A DNA stretch of 64,000 nucleotides from Fischerella sp. JS2 (GTDB taxonomy: Bacteria; Cyanobacteriota; Cyanobacteriia; Cyanobacteriales; Nostocaceae), in contig NZ_CP135918.1 in assembly GCF_032393985.1 (NCBI RefSeq), positions 124,001-188,000 of the forward strand, written 5' to 3'. The notes below the pieces were generated by a model. That model saw nothing but the letters and a program-made list of their open reading frames with translations. It did no database searches and was not told the origin of the DNA. The stretch's first letter is position 1. Each line of letters begins with the position of its first letter. Of the stretch, positions 1-7,442 are shown in pieces. Made by a program: the position numbers and the translations under genes.

Positions 1-1309
1 TGATCCCTTGCCAAAGGCGCTGTACCATTTTGTTAACATTGTCTCTGCGCCAATCAGCAAGACTGAGTGTACCACCAACTGCTTTATATGCAGCGTAGGT
101 TTTGTCATCGGGAAAAGATTGACCCTCTACGGGATAGGGATAGAAATAGTCGTCTAAGTGAATGCCGTCAACATCGTAGCGTTTCACCACATCCATGATC
201 ACGTTGTAAGCCCGATCCTGGACTATTTTCACTCCTGGGTCCATCCAGCGTTGAGTTTTCCACAGGTAGACGCATTCTGGATTGGTAACTGCGAGGTGGG
301 GGCGAACATTTTTAGCTGGATTAGTGGAAGTACTAGCCCGGTAAGGGTTAAACCAAGCATGAAGTTCAATATTGCGCTTGTGACATTCAGCGATCGCAAA
401 CTCCAAAGGGTCATAAAATGGATCTGGCGCTTTCCCCTGAGTTCCTGTTAACCAAGCACTCCAGGGTTCTAGTTGGGAAGCATACACTGCATCTCCCTCG
501 GGTCGTACCTGAAGTATTAAGGCGTTGAAATTGAGAGCATCTAATTTTTCAATAATCTTGATTAACTCAGATTTTTGCTGGGCAACACTCAGTCCTGGTT
601 TAGAAGGCCAGTCACTATTCCACACACAAGCTACCCAAGCCCCCCGGAACTCTCGTTTGTGGCTGACAATTGCAGCAGGGGTCGGTATATTTCCTGGTTC
701 TGGGGCAACAACAATATAGCTGGAGGCTATTTTTTCAGCGTTACCCTGATATACTAGGGCTTGATATACAATCGCTGCCACATCACCTCGGGTTGCTGCT
801 ACATTCGGGTTAAGTATTTTTACGTTAGGAAAATTAGCGACTATACCAGCACGAGTGGCTATTGCTACTGCATTTTTGGCGTATTCAGGAATACTAGCTG
901 CATCGTTATAGATAAAGGGAAGTGTGGGTAACAAGTCAGGTTTAATACTGGTAGCTAGACCTAAACCACTGACTAAAGATACCAAAACATCGCCTCTAGC
1001 AATTCTATTATTAGGACGAAAGCTGCGATCAGGATAGCCAGATAGAAATCCTATTTCGTAAGCTTTTTTAATAGCATTTGCTGCCCAGTGGTTAGCAGGA
1101 ACATCAGTAAACGGCACATACTCCCGCTTGGCAGGTTGGTTAAAAACTGTGGCAATTATCGCAGCAAACTCCGCACGAGTTACTGAGTTATCGGGACGAA
1201 ACGTGCCATTTGGATACCCATTTAAAATTTTACGTTGGGCTAAAGCTTCAATAAAAGCGCGGGCCCAGTGATTTTGAATATCCGAAAAGCGAGTAGAAGT
1301 AGATACCAT
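1..1309 (-). CDS. SLH-domain protein with glycosylhydrolase-like (GHL10/DUF187) domain, 3' end outside window
   Basis: I read this frame directly; it runs off the window edge, so about 436 N-terminal residues are visible. It starts at ATG 1309, with an in-frame TAG five codons upstream. Three S-layer homology repeats fill roughly residues 1-185 (for example NHWARAFIEAL, GYPNGTFRPDNSVTRAEF, GYPDRSFRPNN). The family 10 glycosylhydrolase-like region follows, with REFRGAWVACVWNSDWPS, LILQVRPEGDAVY, ELHAWFNPYRA and DGIHLDDYFYPYP, the usual conserved blocks of these cyanobacterial proteins. SLH repeats are known to anchor proteins to the cell wall or outer layer. The domain is thought to act on polysaccharide or peptidoglycan, but the substrate is unknown. 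No hydrophobic signal peptide is visible before the SLH repeats. The SLH triplet ends in SYIVVA, very like SPYIVVA at the end of the SLH protein at 30428-32032. Confidence 0.85.
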   Translation of the reverse strand, partial: MVSTSTRFSDIQNHWARAFIEALAQRKILNGYPNGTFRPDNSVTRAEFAAIIATVFNQPAKREYVPFTDVPANHWAANAIKKAYEIGFLSGYPDRSFRPNNRIARGDVLVSLVSGLGLATSIKPDLLPTLPFIYNDAASIPEYAKNAVAIATRAGIVANFPNVKILNPNVAATRGDVAAIVYQALVYQGNAEKIASSYIVVAPEPGNIPTPAAIVSHKREFRGAWVACVWNSDWPSKPGLSVAQQKSELIKIIEKLDALNFNALILQVRPEGDAVYASQLEPWSAWLTGTQGKAPDPFYDPLEFAIAECHKRNIELHAWFNPYRASTSTNPAKNVRPHLAVTNPECVYLWKTQRWMDPGVKIVQDRAYNVIMDVVKRYDVDGIHLDDYFYPYPVEGQSFPDDKTYAAYKAVGGTLSLADWRRDNVNKMVQRLWQGI

Positions 1310-1523
1310 ATCCAACCCCAGCTAACTAGATTGATTTTAGTCAGCTTTGTAATTTTTAGGACGGTTTTTCCATTACTCTTTAGGTTTATCTCAATTGCTG
1401 CGATCGCAACCGTAAGGTTCCCATTCGCTCTATTCAAAGGCGCAATTATATGGTAGTGCCTATTCTTTCGAGCAAACAGCGTGACTATAAGCGCCACCAT
1501 CGTTAATTTTTTGAGTTTGATTA

Positions 1524-1646
1524 CTCTTTGATCGCCATAACATCAACACACCAATGACAAAACTTTGTGATGCTGTACTGTTACAAATTGTGTAAGACAT
1601 CGTGCTATTTTCTGAGTCCACCTGCACATGCGGGTGGTTTTTGTTG
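1524..1646 (+). ncRNA. Tandem unit 1 ending in an intrinsic terminator; candidate small RNA
   Basis: This ~123-bp unit repeats with a 150-bp offset as the next entry. It begins CTCTTTGATCGCC and ends in the hairpin 1618-1637 (CCACCTGCA / TGCGGGTGG arms, one G-T pair) followed by TTTTTGTT. It lies between two divergent genes, so the + strand terminator does not end any visible upstream gene. The simplest reading is a short independent transcript. I did not identify a known RNA family, and the promoter is not certain. Confidence 0.4.
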
Positions 1647-1673
1647 GCGATCTAGCCTTAGATGAGTCTATCG

Positions 1674-1797
1674 CTCTTTGATCGCCACAACATCAACACA
1701 CCAACGACAAATCTTTGTTACGTCATACTGCTAGAAATTTTGTAGGACATTATGCTCTTTTCCTGCGCCCACCTGCATATGCGGGTGGTTTTTGTTT
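1674..1797 (+). ncRNA. Tandem unit 2 ending in an intrinsic terminator; candidate small RNA
   Basis: This is the second copy of the unit at 1524-1646. The first ~37 bases are nearly identical, the middle differs more, and the end is again a hairpin (1769-1788) with a T-rich tail (TTTTTGTTT). The hairpin loop centre differs (CAT versus TAT) while the stem is kept, as expected for a structure under selection. It lies about 110 bp upstream of the nuclease-ParA gene, so it could alternatively be a leader or centromere-like repeat for that locus. Confidence 0.4.
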
Positions 1798-1831
1798 GCA
1801 ATGAGCGATCGCCCAGGAGACATGGCAAATC

Positions 1832-1901
1832 TTAAGTTACTTAATATACTAAGTATCAAGCTACTCTTGAGAGTAGCTCTGTGTTTGCCAAGGTAACTTA
1901 A
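1832..1901 (+). promoter_or_regulatory. Nested inverted repeats directly upstream of the nuclease-ParA start
   Basis: An outer 9-bp inverted repeat (TTAAGTTAC 1832-1840 / GTAACTTAA 1893-1901) encloses an inner 9-bp hairpin (AGCTACTCT 1859-1867 / AGAGTAGCT 1870-1878, 2-nt loop). The outer right arm reaches to within 5 bases of ATG 1907 and overlaps the likely ribosome binding site (AAGG near 1890). It could be an operator or a translational control hairpin; the sequence alone does not decide. Confidence 0.45.
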
Positions 1902-1906
1902 TTTTT

Positions 1907-3214
1907 ATGGATTATTCCCCAATAAAACAAGCACTAATAAACGTTCCAGAGAATGCACAAGAATCAACAGTCTGTAGCATATTTATCTCAGAGCTACTAA
2001 AAACTTTGGGTTTTGATGTAATGGAAACTGTTTGGCAGTTTAATACTGGGAACGGTGGAAATACTGTTGATTACGCTGTTCGCAAGAACTCAGATGGCGA
2101 TAGCTTCATCATAACCCAATCCAACCCCTACCTATTGTTGGAAGCAAAAGGCAGGAATATAAACCTTAGCTCAAATTCGGCACATTACAAGTCAGCTGTT
2201 TTCCAGATAAAACGTTATCTACTTGCCCCTAACTGCAAATCAGCTCAATGGGGAATTATTACCAACGCCAACCATATTCAGTTGTTTAGAAAACATGGCA
2301 AGGTTGTCCACCCTGCGCTTCCTTGTTTGGAAGTTACTCCAGACAACCTAGATAAAGTTGTCTCAACAATCAAGCACAAGATTGATTGTCCACAAAAAGC
2401 GTTAACTGTGGCAATCTATAATAACAAAGGCGGAGTAGGAAAAACTATTACTACAGTCAACTTAGCAGCAATTTTGGCAATGTTAGGAAAGCGATCGCTC
2501 ATTGTTGACTTTGATCCTAATCAGCAAGACCTAACTAACTCACTTGGTTTGAAATCAAAAGAAGATAGCTTATTTGCTTGGTTGATAAATAAAAGTAGTC
2601 CCGCACCTGATGGATTAGTAAATCCATGTAAAGTTTCTCCAAAAACAGGTACAGTATGGCAGTTTGACATTATTGCTAGTGATGAAAAACTTCAAAATTT
2701 GCCAGAAGACAAGCTGCTTCAACATATAAATCATGGCAGACTACGACAAGCCTTAGAACCATTCAAATTTGAATACGACTATATTTTGATTGACTCTCCG
2801 CCCAATTGGAGATTTTTTAGTAAAAGTGCGGTTTATGCAGCAGATGTAGTTTTGATTCCCACAAAACATAACAACATCTTTTCTTTGGAAAATGCTGCGA
2901 CTGCCATTAGACGTTTTGTCCCCCAAATTCAAAACGAGAGGAAAGACGGAGGGCCGATTGCTCTACCCATCTTTTACAATGGTAAGTCTATTACAGAAGC
3001 AGCAAGACTCAACGCAGAACAGGCAATAGACAAAATCATTGGAACAGCCAAAAAAGATAAAGTTCATCCTTTTGATCTCACACCATACTTTTATCCCAGA
3101 TCCACTCCAGCAAACATAGACCGCCACATTTTTTCCATACCAAGTTACGCACACATTGCAGGTGCTGCCTTTGATCGTATACCTGCTGCTTATAAAAAAA
3201 AGGGCGTTGCATAA
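1907..3214 (+). CDS. PD-(D/E)XK nuclease-like / ParA ATPase fusion, C-terminus replaced by IS insertion
   Basis: 435 residues. Residues ~1-160 resemble the N-terminal nuclease-like domain of type I restriction HsdR subunits: E19 in an early helix, VDYAV with D55, LLLEAKG with E79 and K81, then FQIKRYL. Residues ~166-420 are a ParA/MinD-type ATPase with deviant Walker A KGGVGKT (174-180), DFDPNQQ (~201-207) and Walker B YILIDSPPN (~292-300). ParA ATPases position DNA or protein cargo, usually with a ParB-like partner; here the partner is probably the gene at 4031. The last codons (Gly-Val-Ala-stop) come from the left end of the IS at 3203. With the IS removed, the frame would run 16 more codons to TAA at 4015-4017, giving ~448 residues ending 13 bp before the next gene. 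Whether the truncated protein works is unknown. The fusion with a nuclease-like domain is unusual for a plain partition ATPase. Confidence 0.8.
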   Translation: MDYSPIKQALINVPENAQESTVCSIFISELLKTLGFDVMETVWQFNTGNGGNTVDYAVRKNSDGDSFIITQSNPYLLLEAKGRNINLSSNSAHYKSAVFQIKRYLLAPNCKSAQWGIITNANHIQLFRKHGKVVHPALPCLEVTPDNLDKVVSTIKHKIDCPQKALTVAIYNNKGGVGKTITTVNLAAILAMLGKRSLIVDFDPNQQDLTNSLGLKSKEDSLFAWLINKSSPAPDGLVNPCKVSPKTGTVWQFDIIASDEKLQNLPEDKLLQHINHGRLRQALEPFKFEYDYILIDSPPNWRFFSKSAVYAADVVLIPTKHNNIFSLENAATAIRRFVPQIQNERKDGGPIALPIFYNGKSITEAARLNAEQAIDKIIGTAKKDKVHPFDLTPYFYPRSTPANIDRHIFSIPSYAHIAGAAFDRIPAAYKKKGVA

Positions 3215-3958
3215 TAGCGGTATGAATTGAGGTCAATTAATCATGGAATGTCCACGCTGTGGATCTTGTCATAACCGTAAGAATGGAAAGAAAAGAGGTA
3301 AACAGAATCACATTTGCTGTGATTGTGGTCGTCAATTCATTGATGTCTATAAACCACCCAGGGGCTACTCGGATGAAATCAAACAAGAATGCCTAAAAAT
3401 GTACGTCAATGGTATGGGATTTCGTGGAATTGAAAGGGTGAAAAACGTTCATCATACTACCATTATTCATTGGGTTAAACGAGTGGGTACACAATTGGCG
3501 GATACACCAAATTCAAAGGAAATTCCGCAGGTGGGAGAACTAGATGAATTAGAAACATTTATTGGTTCAAAAAAAATAAAATCTGGTTGTGGACGGCGGT
3601 AAATCACTTTACTCAAGGTATTCTTGCTTGGGTTTTAGGTGATCGTAGTTCGACTACTTTCCAACAGTTATGGAACATTGTCCAGTGTTGGCAGAGTTAT
3701 TTTTACGTCACAGATGGATACCCTGTTTACCCTTGTTTTGTTCCTGATGGTGACCAAATTGTGAGTAAGACCTACATGACACGAGTCGAAAATGAAAACA
3801 CAAGGCTTAGACATTATTTGGCTCGTCTTCATCGTAAAACTTTATGTTATTCCAAAACCGAGGAAATGCTGAGATACTCTGTTCGATTGTTATTGCACTA
3901 CCTCAAATATCGTTCTGTTCCCTTACCTGCCTAAAACATACCTTTATTCAGCAACGCC
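3203..3958 (+). mobile_element. IS1-family insertion sequence, complete, ~756 bp
   Basis: The ends are 22-bp imperfect inverted repeats, 3203-3224 and 3937-3958, matching at most positions (both read GGCGTTGC inward and end in GGTATG). The flanks AAAAAAAG (3195-3202) and AAAATAAG (3959-3966) match at 7 of 8 bases, fitting the 8-9 bp target duplications of IS1 with one later mutation. The size is close to the usual ~770 bp. The element carries two overlapping frames joined by a -1 shift. It sits at the 3' end of the nuclease-ParA gene, between it and its likely partner. Confidence 0.9.
3243..3934 (+). CDS. IS1-family transposase made by -1 frameshift (InsA/InsB-like frames)
   Basis: Frame 1 (3243-3602) encodes a zinc-finger/helix-turn-helix InsA-like part: MECPRCGSCHNRKNGKK with paired CxxC motifs, then RGYSDEIKQECLKMYVNGMG. 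Frame 2 (to 3934) encodes the catalytic InsB-like part, with VTDGYPVY and the VENENTRLRHYLARLHRKT block. The frames differ by -1. A run of eight A (3569-3576) lies where a -1 slip gives the expected junction GSKKNKIWLWTAVNHF. IS1 elements are known to make their transposase by such programmed slippage, so this is probably an intact gene and not a broken one. The catalytic acidic residues expected (D in ELDELETF, D in VTDGY, E in RVENENT) are present. The C-terminal part would not be made without the shift. Confidence 0.85.
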
Positions 3959-4030
3959 AAAATAAGACAGCTTATGAATATTATTTGGCACTAACGAAGG
4001 AATACTTTTTGCAATAAGAGGTTTAAAAAT

Positions 4031-4726
4031 ATGGGTGTAAGCAACGTTGGGAACTTAATGTGTCTTTACAGGCATGAAATTAATCCAGGTATAGGCACGG
4101 ATGCATCAGAGTTTCTGATCAAAGCAGCTGCGAGAGTGCTAGTTGAGTCGGGGGGTCGCAACTGGGTTCCAGTGATTGTTAAAGAAACAGGTGAAGACCA
4201 GTATGAAGTCATTGGTAATTCATTTGTTTATGCCATCGCTGAGGAAGCTAGTTTAGAAAAGGTATGGTGCGTTGTCACAGATTCCAGTGAGAAAACAATT
4301 GAGTTAACTAGGATTCTAACTGGTGATTTAATACCTAAAGTTAACTTGTCAACTGCAAGCAGGGACGAAATCCACGCGGCTTTGCAATACCTTATTGAAA
4401 AACCCAATAGTGAATTAGCAGGGGTAAAATTGGCGATCACGACCAATCGCCTTGAGGAAGCTCAACGCCAAGATTGGAAAAACTTTGAGCCGATCACAAA
4501 ATTAAAATGCGGCATAACTAAAGGAAAGAAACTGGATGCGCTTAAAGAAGTCTTTTATCTCACTCCTCAATCGACACCAGAAGTTGTAACACCAAAAGCA
4601 GCTAGTGAGGTCAATTTAAATACTTTGACACTTACCCAACTTAAGGATATGGCAAAAAAGCAAGGAATTCCTGGATTTGCTAGGAAGAAAAAACAAGAGT
4701 TAGTTGCTTTGCTATCGACAAGTTAA
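4031..4726 (+). CDS. ParB-like protein with C-terminal Rho-N/SAP-like motif
   Basis: 231 residues. The N-terminal half (about 25-110) resembles the ParB/Srx-type fold used in partition proteins: FLIKAAARVLVESGGRNWVPVIVKE, then YEVIGNSFVYAIAEEA. The last ~35 residues (LNTLTLTQLKDMAKKQGIPG then RKKKQELVALL) form a Rho termination factor N-terminal/SAP-like helix-extended-helix, often nucleic-acid binding. The start at ATG 4031 has AAGAGG about 9 bases upstream. Before the IS insertion it lay 13 bp after the nuclease-ParA stop, so the two were probably one operon; now the IS1 element separates them and may impose polarity. I infer a DNA-binding partner of the ParA fusion. The ParB-like assignment rests on motif resemblance only. 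Confidence 0.65.
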   Translation: MGVSNVGNLMCLYRHEINPGIGTDASEFLIKAAARVLVESGGRNWVPVIVKETGEDQYEVIGNSFVYAIAEEASLEKVWCVVTDSSEKTIELTRILTGDLIPKVNLSTASRDEIHAALQYLIEKPNSELAGVKLAITTNRLEEAQRQDWKNFEPITKLKCGITKGKKLDALKEVFYLTPQSTPEVVTPKAASEVNLNTLTLTQLKDMAKKQGIPGFARKKKQELVALLSTS

Positions 4727-4903
4727 TTTGATAAATATTTTATACGTAGGTGACGTTAATTTCAGTAAAAGCGATCGCTTTCCTACAATTCAATTATTAA
4801 ATCAAAATATTTTTTTAATTATAATTTTGTAGTCAGCTTAGCTTTTACTTCTATGACCCTTTGTTAGCCTATCGGATGTAAATCAGATAGAGGAAAATCG
4901 ATA

Positions 4904-5365
4904 TTGCCAGTGCAAAAACGTAATCTAATCTATCTATTATTGATGTTGGTCTTATTGGGTATTCTTGGGTTTTCTTATGTTTCACAGCGATCGCCTCTCA
5001 TTAGTTGTCAGCAATCTGAATTTCTTTCCAGATCAACAAGTAATAAATTTTACATCCATCCAGACAAAATCGTAGTTGAGCCTTGGCGTGGTCGGCATCA
5101 TGTGTATGCTATCTTCATGCTTCCGAGTGGATACATCAACGACCATTTTTTAAAAGTGACAATAGAAGGAATGGATAGTATCTGCGGAGTTGTGACCTAT
5201 CTAGGTCAAAATTCCGCTGAGGGTATTAATGCCAAGCCAGGGTATTATCTAAGCAAAGGATGGTTGCAAACTCGTATGGCTTTATGGTTAATGATTCAAG
5301 GCAAGTACAAACAATTAAAGCAGTCACACAATTGGATATTAGGATATACAAAGAAGCAATATTAG
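4904..5365 (+). CDS. Hypothetical small membrane-anchored protein
   Basis: 153 residues, not recognised. The start is probably TTG 4904, because TAGAGGA sits 9 bases before it; GTG 4910 is the alternative. Residues ~7-25 (NLIYLLLMLVLLGILGFSYV) form one membrane segment or uncleaved signal anchor, so most of the protein would face the periplasm. The rest is a compact region with two cysteines (C35, C94), the motif EPWRGRHHVYAIFMLPSGY and a basic, tyrosine-containing end. It is on the same strand as the ParB-like gene, 177 bp downstream across an AT-rich gap, so co-transcription is possible but not shown. Confidence 0.55.
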   Translation: MPVQKRNLIYLLLMLVLLGILGFSYVSQRSPLISCQQSEFLSRSTSNKFYIHPDKIVVEPWRGRHHVYAIFMLPSGYINDHFLKVTIEGMDSICGVVTYLGQNSAEGINAKPGYYLSKGWLQTRMALWLMIQGKYKQLKQSHNWILGYTKKQY

Positions 5366-5432
5366 GGTAATGGGTAATTGGTAATGGATAATTGTGCGAT
5401 CGCTTAAGCCTATATCTGCATTCATATAGATA

Positions 5433-6641
5433 TCAAATTAACATTCCAGCTATACAAGCAGTAATAAAACCAGCAAGTAATCCGCCAATCATTGACCTGA
5501 CACCCATACGAGCTAAATCATGTTGTCGCTGGGGTGCAATACCAGTAATGCCGCCAATAGTAATACCAATTGAACCGATATTAGCAAAATTACATAATGC
5601 ATAGGTAGCAATAATTATAGAGCGTTGAGATATTTCTTGCTTCTCAATAAGTGTTTTCAAATCCAAGTAAGCAATAAACTCATTTAAGATTGTCTTTTTA
5701 CCTAACAAAGCTCCGATTTTACCGCAATCGCTCCAAGGTACGCCCATCAACCAGGCTACAGGAGCCATAACCAAAGACAAGATCCACTCTAATGAGAGTT
5801 GGCGTAAACCTATTAATCCCCCAATCCATCCCAGCAGGGCATTTACCACTGCTAACAAACCCAAAAAGGCAATAATCATTACTCCTACATTTACAGCTAA
5901 CTTTACACCATCCAGGGCTCCGGTGGTCGCAGCATCAATAGCATTGACATAATTAGTCTTGACATTCATCTGAACTTTACCCACTGTGTCAGGTACTTCT
6001 GTTTCTGGATAAAGTAATTTTGCTACCACTAACGCCGTAGGAGCAGTCATGAAAAAAGCAGCAATTAGATGTTCTGCTGGTATACCAAATGACAGGTATG
6101 CTCCCAGCACTCCACCTGCTACTGTAGCAAAACCTCCTGTCATTACCGCAAATAGTTCTGATTGCGTCATTGTCTCTACATAAGGCTTCACCATCAATGG
6201 TGATTCAGTCGGACCCAGAAAAATATTACCAGCAGTTGATAAGGACTCAGCCCCTGAAGTTTTCATCGTCTTCATCATTACCCACGCCAAAGCGTTCACT
6301 ACCCACTGTAAAATGCCGTAGTGATACAACACACTGATAAATGCAGAGAAAAAGATAATGGTGGGTAAAACTTGGAAAGCAAACAAATGCTCTTTGTAAT
6401 TGTCTCCAAAAACAAATTTAGCACCCACGTCAGAAAAGGCTAAAAAATTACTAACGACATCACCTAAAGACTTAAAAACTGTTAACCCGCTAGGAGTTTT
6501 GAGAATCAGCAGCGCCACAATAAATTCTAAACCTAATCCCCACGCCACCGTTCGCCAACGTACTGCACGACTTTGCACAGATAAAGCGTAGGAAATGCCA
6601 AGGAAAACTATTAACCCCAGGGCTGAAATAACACGCTCCAT
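5433..6641 (-). CDS. CNT-family concentrative nucleoside transporter (NupC-like)
   Basis: 402 residues, the usual size of bacterial CNT proteins. About ten hydrophobic segments are visible. The family signature is clear: GAESLSTAGNIFLGPTESPL in the middle and CNFANIGSIGITIGG near the C-terminus, the two halves that form the nucleoside and cation binding sites. CNT proteins import nucleosides into the cytoplasm with Na+ or H+; the exact substrate cannot be told from sequence. It starts at ATG 6641 with AGAGAAGC-like purines upstream. It is a single gene, facing away from the hopanoid genes across an 801-bp spacer, with no obvious operon partner. Confidence 0.9.
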   Translation of the reverse strand: MERVISALGLIVFLGISYALSVQSRAVRWRTVAWGLGLEFIVALLILKTPSGLTVFKSLGDVVSNFLAFSDVGAKFVFGDNYKEHLFAFQVLPTIIFFSAFISVLYHYGILQWVVNALAWVMMKTMKTSGAESLSTAGNIFLGPTESPLMVKPYVETMTQSELFAVMTGGFATVAGGVLGAYLSFGIPAEHLIAAFFMTAPTALVVAKLLYPETEVPDTVGKVQMNVKTNYVNAIDAATTGALDGVKLAVNVGVMIIAFLGLLAVVNALLGWIGGLIGLRQLSLEWILSLVMAPVAWLMGVPWSDCGKIGALLGKKTILNEFIAYLDLKTLIEKQEISQRSIIIATYALCNFANIGSIGITIGGITGIAPQRQHDLARMGVRSMIGGLLAGFITACIAGMLI

Positions 6642-7399
6642 GATAGCTTCTCTTGTAGAAGATTAAGGCAGAGATTATACATTAAATTTAGTAATAATTA
6701 ATAGTTTTCAACAGGCGGTCGCATCTGAATAAAATTGCTTACTGTTAAGTTTTTATAGATATCGAATACAGATAAACACCGATGACCTATTTGTGTGCAT
6801 CGGTATCCATCGCTGGTTGATTATTCCCCAGAGTCTCCTAGATATTTAACGAGGAAAGATACAAAAATAATTTGTGAGCATAAAAAAACTGTCTCCGGAT
6901 AGATTTTTAAAAATGTGTATCACTAAGTCTCAAAAGTAAGAAGATTCTGTAAGCATTGCTACTTTCATAGAAACTTACTACACGCCTACGTGCGTATATC
7001 CAGGCTTAAAAATCTACCACAATTTCATGAGTAAATTCATGATTAGACCTGTCATGCTTCATTTAATCTTGGAATGAGTAGAGAATGATTTACAAATAAG
7101 CTATAAAACCGTAATATGTTTATGGAAATTTTTAATTATACATTTTTACTTTTAAATTTAGTATTTGAAAATGACAATTATGCAAAGATAAAATTGGTAA
7201 TTTATATAACATAAACTTACGGAGTTGAGGATAATTCGACTAGAAAATCTGAGTAAAAATCAAGAATTTGTGGATTTTGGTAGATATTAATTAAAAATCA
7301 AACAATTTTCAGTATATATTCAAGCACAGTTAGTACATAGACAAAAATCTTTTACTTAGCAAGAATTATTACTATAAATTCAGTAAAGCTCGAAACATT
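6642..7399. other. Long AT-rich spacer between nucleoside transporter and shc
   Basis: No ORF with coding character is seen. Bases ~6770-6830 contain a copy of the dispersed ACCGATG...GTGTGCATCGGT sequence that also occurs near 34330-34540 and 53060-53100. The rest is AT-rich, divergent promoter-type DNA. No recognised riboswitch or RNA gene. Confidence 0.5.
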
Positions 7400-7432
7400 T
7401 TTAGTGTAGTGTGAATCTTTAGTGTAGTGTGA
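7400..7432 (+). promoter_or_regulatory. Direct repeat TTTAGTGTAGTGTGA x2 just before shc start
   Basis: The 15-bp sequence TTTAGTGTAGTGTGA occurs at 7400-7414 and again at 7418-7432 (18-bp period). The second copy ends 10 bases before ATG 7443. It may be a regulator site or a simple duplication; the ribosome binding site would have to lie within or beside it (GAGAAGTG at 7431-7438). Confidence 0.35.
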
Positions 7433-7442
7433 GAAGTGTTTC

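Noticed and set aside
3243-3934. Frameshifted transposase as a pseudogene
   Set aside because: The -1 shift at an A8 run is the normal expression mechanism of IS1 elements and both ends are intact.
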